From assembly GCA_037384225.1 (NCBI GenBank), contig JARROD010000034.1, positions 1 through 17,371 on the forward strand: 17,371 nucleotides of DNA, in the 5' to 3' direction. Position numbers and translations under genes: made by a program. This DNA is from JARROD01 sp037384225 (GTDB taxonomy: Bacteria > Pseudomonadota > Gammaproteobacteria > Pseudomonadales > Cellvibrionaceae). This document shows, one piece after another, positions 15,120-17,371 of the stretch. The notes under the pieces are model-generated. The model made no database searches, was not told the origin of the DNA, and worked only from the letters and a program-made list of their open reading frames with translations. How positions within the stretch are numbered: position 1 is the first letter of the stretch; each line of letters opens with the position of its first letter.

Positions 15120-15815
15120 TTAACTGCCAAATTCTTCACCCACGACTTTATTCGAACAGAACTTCCTAGCCTTAATAACACTCTGCAGCATACCGAGTCT
15201 CTCATCGTGATAAACCCTGATGGCCTGTCTCAACTCATCATACTTGCGTGCATCATATAACTGACACAGCGGCAACAACTGTTCTACCGGATTATCAATC
15301 ATTTCGCACTCACACAAACGGATGTAATGCAATCTGTCGCTAATATTTCGTACGCGAAGATTAATTTCACTATTTCCCGATTGAGTGGCTAAATGTGCAA
15401 ATAGATCGTCGGTAATTCTCACTAAGCATTTCGGAGAGAGCTGACCTGGCTGCAGTAATTTATCAATAAAAAGAGACATCTCCGGGAACCGAATATCCCC
15501 ACCTCTCAATTGATCGTTTTTAACTGCCAACACTGACCAATCCAACAACACCTGATTGATTTCATACAAGTCCCGAATTTCCGACTCCAACAGGCTTTTC
15601 ATGAAAAAACCCATACGGGGAACCATGAGAATCAATTCTTCTGCGACGAGTCGGTTAAGGCTTTCGCGTACGGGAGTTGGACTCACACGTAATTGCTCTG
15701 CAAGTTGCTCAATATTGAGCCTCTCGCCCGGAGGAAAATCACCGGTGGTCACTCTTTCTTTAATACTTTGATAAACGCGTTTAATTACATTTTCACCTTC
15801 GGGCTTATTCATCAT
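15120..15815 (-). CDS. GntR-family transcriptional regulator (FadR/FCD subfamily)
   Basis: This 231-residue DNA-binding protein has an N-terminal winged helix-turn-helix, about residues 8-75. It includes the family pattern GDFPPGERLNIEQLAEQL, the recognition helix SPTPVRESLNRL, and a wing ending RMGFFMKSL. The C-terminal helical part (about 80-225) fits the FCD ligand/metal domain, with DDLFAHLA and a later VYHDERL histidine, although other expected metal-binding histidines are not obvious. Such proteins usually repress operons for organic-acid, sugar-acid or amino-acid use until an effector binds. I chose ATG 15815 because GGAGGAG lies 6 nt upstream; an in-frame TTG at 15830 would place that site inside the gene. 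A 28-codon ORF overlaps its start by 11 nt. No catabolic operon is adjacent, so its target is unknown. Confidence 0.9.
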   Translation of the reverse strand: MMNKPEGENVIKRVYQSIKERVTTGDFPPGERLNIEQLAEQLRVSPTPVRESLNRLVAEELILMVPRMGFFMKSLLESEIRDLYEINQVLLDWSVLAVKNDQLRGGDIRFPEMSLFIDKLLQPGQLSPKCLVRITDDLFAHLATQSGNSEINLRVRNISDRLHYIRLCECEMIDNPVEQLLPLCQLYDARKYDELRQAIRVYHDERLGMLQSVIKARKFCSNKVVGEEFGS

Positions 15816-15891
15816 CAACCGCTCCTCCAACAGGAAGGCCTGACGCCCGATGACTGAGTTTATTTCTATTATAGTTACTGTCGATCTTCAT
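15805..15891 (-). CDS. Possible 28-codon upstream ORF overlapping the gntR start
   Basis: ATG 15891 is preceded by AAGGAG (15906-15901) at a spacing of 9 nt and opens a 28-codon frame, MKIDSNYNRNKL...GAVDDE, ending at TAA 15807-15805, which is 11 nt inside the regulator gene. Ribosomes ending here would be at the regulator's start codon, which suggests translational coupling. The peptide is polar and resembles nothing I know. A TATAAT lies inside the frame (15873-15868) but without a good -35 box, so initiation of the regulator transcript downstream of this ATG cannot be excluded. Confidence 0.45.
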   Translation of the reverse strand: MKIDSNYNRNKLSHRASGLPVGGAVDDE

Positions 15892-15910
15892 ACCATCAAT
15901 CTCCTTTTTG

Positions 15911-15929
15911 TTATGTCCGAGTCACATAA
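15911..15929. promoter_or_regulatory. Dyad operator candidate upstream of gntR
   Basis: TTATGT-CCGAGTC-ACATAA is a perfect 6-bp inverted repeat with a 7-nt centre. It lies just upstream of the upstream-ORF ribosome-binding site and just downstream of a possible -10 box (TATAAA, minus strand 15939-15934). The place and shape suit autorepression by the GntR-family protein, which is inference. Confidence 0.4.
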
Positions 15930-16357
15930 GCTGTTTATACAAAAGTCTTATGGCACCGTTCAGGCAATTCCCAGGTTGCCCTTAGGCTTGTTATTGCATT
16001 TCAGTTCAGCCTCAAGGTAGATCTCAATCGCTCTGTCTTTCATCGGCTTCCATAACCGAGCTCACAAAGACATTCGATTCACGGTATAGCAATCAAAAAC
16101 AGCTCTAAGAATAATTGCACAAGTACTTTTTCAAGCATGCTTAACAGACATATTCAAAGTCACGTCCGTGTAGCAGTTTATGAGAACATCCCGCCGTGAA
16201 TATCAATTTATTGTGCATGTAGGAACATCGACGGCCAGCTGTATAACACTGCGAATTTACTTCGCTATACAACATTGTTTTCTCAATTGCCCTAAGTCAA
16301 TTACCGCTGAGAACCAACACATACAACAGTTATTATCATACAACTATTTTTTCGAAT

Positions 16358-16373
16358 TGGCAGTATACTGCCA
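16358..16373. promoter_or_regulatory. Perfect 16-bp palindrome, operator candidate
   Basis: TGGCAGTATACTGCCA reads the same on both strands with no central gap. A perfect 16-bp palindrome is unlikely by chance in a window this size. It has no terminator-like T tract and no loop, so a binding site for a dimeric regulator is more likely than an RNA hairpin. The regulator is unknown. Confidence 0.4.
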
Positions 16374-16574
16374 GCTTAAAATATAAGGGTTTATATGGAG
16401 GAATTGATCTATATAGCTTTAATATCAAGAAGTTAACGCCAAATTAACAATAAAACTAGTATAATATTTTGCTTAAATATCTAACGTATAGCCCTATCTT
16501 TGATCAGCTTCGTCCGATCATCTTCGGTATTTGTGACTGACCAGTAGACAAATGAGGTTTCAGCAATATAAAAA

Positions 16575-16627
16575 CCATTTTTTGGCGTCCAAAATGCTTT
16601 TCAAATACCGCAGCGCTAAAAAAATGG
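16575..16627. repeat. Inverted repeat with A/T-tract arms
   Basis: CCATTTTTT (16575-16583) is complementary to AAAAAATGG (16619-16627), enclosing 35 nt. Imperfect GGCG/CGCT pairing extends the arms inward. It could be a structural element or a degenerate repeat. Confidence 0.3.
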
Positions 16628-16807
16628 CTTGAGTAAAAAGCGATCGGTTTTGTCGCCGAATACTCGAAAATATTTAACAAATAGCGAGGTCGCGCACGAA
16701 TATATTATTTGCCTGCTCAGAAGTTTGATTTAAGCAAACCTGCATTATTGTAACTTTCAAGCTTATTATGTAACTTTTACCGACGCTATCCCCATACCTG
16801 GAACGAA

Positions 16808-17224
16808 ATGTCAAAGTTAATAAATGCACGTAGACAGGAGCGACTGGTACTCGAAGTTCCACTGTCCCTAGCCAAACAATATTCAAGCAGTGAGAAATTC
16901 TGGTCTCAAAAATTCGAAACAGCTGTCTGGCTGAGCTTCCCCCATGGACTGCGGAAAAACATTAGCCTACATGTAAAATACCACGACAAGGAGCGTCTGA
17001 AAGCGACTTTAATTGATCGTTGCCTTGGAAAAGGTCAAACCCTCGTACTACTCAACGGTTGCGTAAAACTGTCAGTGGTGGGAGACATTAAAGCGATGGG
17101 CCTGTTTGTGAAAGGGCTGGAAAAGGGAGATCCGGTAAAAGTTGAAGAGTGCCATTTCAAACCGAAACCAGACATGCTTCCCCATTCTGACAGCATTGCT
17201 ACGCGTAAAGAGATTTATGAATAA
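16808..17224 (+). CDS. Hypothetical protein, 138 residues
   Basis: I do not recognise this protein. It begins MSKLINARRQERLVLEVPLSL and has no signal peptide or membrane segment. It is basic, with several short beta-like stretches (LKATLIDRCL, QTLVLLNGCVKLSVVG, GDPVKVEECHF) and a charged C-terminal tail ending TRKEIYE. The RRQER start recalls PilZ domains, but the D/NxSxxG motif that should follow is absent, so I do not call it PilZ. GGA lies about 6 nt before ATG 16808, a modest ribosome-binding site. Support for a real gene comes from its length in AT-rich DNA and a plausible globular composition. It follows a 0.9-kb gene-poor stretch and has no same-strand neighbour in view, so no function is suggested. 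Confidence 0.6.
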   Translation: MSKLINARRQERLVLEVPLSLAKQYSSSEKFWSQKFETAVWLSFPHGLRKNISLHVKYHDKERLKATLIDRCLGKGQTLVLLNGCVKLSVVGDIKAMGLFVKGLEKGDPVKVEECHFKPKPDMLPHSDSIATRKEIYE

Positions 17225-17371
17225 CGGCAAATTACCCTAGCCTTTCGGCGCGGGCAGAAGTTGTTTCATATACCTAAATCTCAAACGCTTTGGGTATACA
17301 CATTCTAAAAACATTTTTTCAACCATGGAGGCTGGTCGGCACCACGACAAATTAAAAATATATTTTGGAAA

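Larger units (their letters stand above)
15930..16807. other. Gene-poor region of about 0.9 kb
   Basis: No convincing gene was found on either strand. The longest + strand frame here (16180-16386) has no ribosome-binding site and no familiar sequence. A 13-codon frame at 16395 lacks support. The stretch is AT-rich with mixed stop codons and holds AAGCATGCTT at 16133-16142, a 16-bp palindrome at 16358-16373, a TATAAT at 16460-16465 without a good -35, and an inverted repeat at 16575-16627. Confidence 0.5.

Noticed and set aside
16180..16386. 68-codon frame in the gene-poor region
   Set aside because: No ribosome-binding site, unusual composition and no family resemblance; expected by chance in AT-rich DNA.
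16395..16436. 13-codon frame MEELIYIALISRS
   Set aside because: Too short, no usable upstream ribosome-binding site (the GGAGG is inside the frame) and no regulatory partner.
16808..17224. PilZ domain
   Set aside because: The RRxxR-like start is present but the required D/NxSxxG motif is not.
17325..17371. ATG opening a frame that runs off the window (MEAGRHHDK...)
   Set aside because: Only 15 codons are visible and no ribosome-binding site precedes it.

Overview
The window looks like a chromosomal segment of a gammaproteobacterium, possibly a marine or Cellvibrionales-like lineage. The evidence is the queuosine/Sec cluster order (queA, tgt, secD, secF), SecD/SecF and Tgt sequences of gammaproteobacterial type, a FadL-type porin and a TonB-dependent receptor. 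The order-level guess is inference. No rRNA, CRISPR array, insertion sequence or prophage gene was found.

Positions 1-6514 (+ strand) form a tight co-directional cluster with gaps of 16-20 nt: the 3' end of a TonB-dependent receptor, a short-chain dehydrogenase/reductase, an orphan ABC-type periplasmic substrate-binding protein, and a 1521-residue membrane-bound hybrid histidine kinase. The kinase carries a periplasmic sensor, HAMP, HisKA, HATPase, a degenerate receiver, a canonical receiver, an HPt domain, another canonical receiver, GGDEF and EAL. All key residues of a four-step phosphorelay and of both cyclic-di-GMP enzymes are present in one chain. The suggested job of the operon, inferred, is to couple outer-membrane/periplasmic ligand sensing to c-di-GMP turnover. 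This is the strongest candidate for an undescribed system here.

Positions 6564-12196 (- strand) hold the housekeeping set queA, tgt, secD and secF (read right to left). yajC, normally between tgt and secD, is missing. Its place is taken by a 308-nt spacer with a good promoter and a hairpin flanked by direct repeats. SecF has an enlarged periplasmic loop.

Positions 12270-13171 (+): tRNA-Leu(CAA) with a clear sigma-70 promoter, then an orphan CheA-type HPt protein. Positions 13172-14984: an AT-rich regulatory region with a strong promoter and dyads, followed by a FadL/OmpP1 family porin.

Positions 15072-17371: a REP-like hairpin, a convergent GntR/FCD regulator (- strand) preceded by an overlapping 28-codon upstream ORF with a good ribosome-binding site and a dyad operator candidate, about 0.9 kb with no recognisable gene but several palindromes, and an unrecognised 138-residue protein. 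The last ~150 nt hold nothing supportable.
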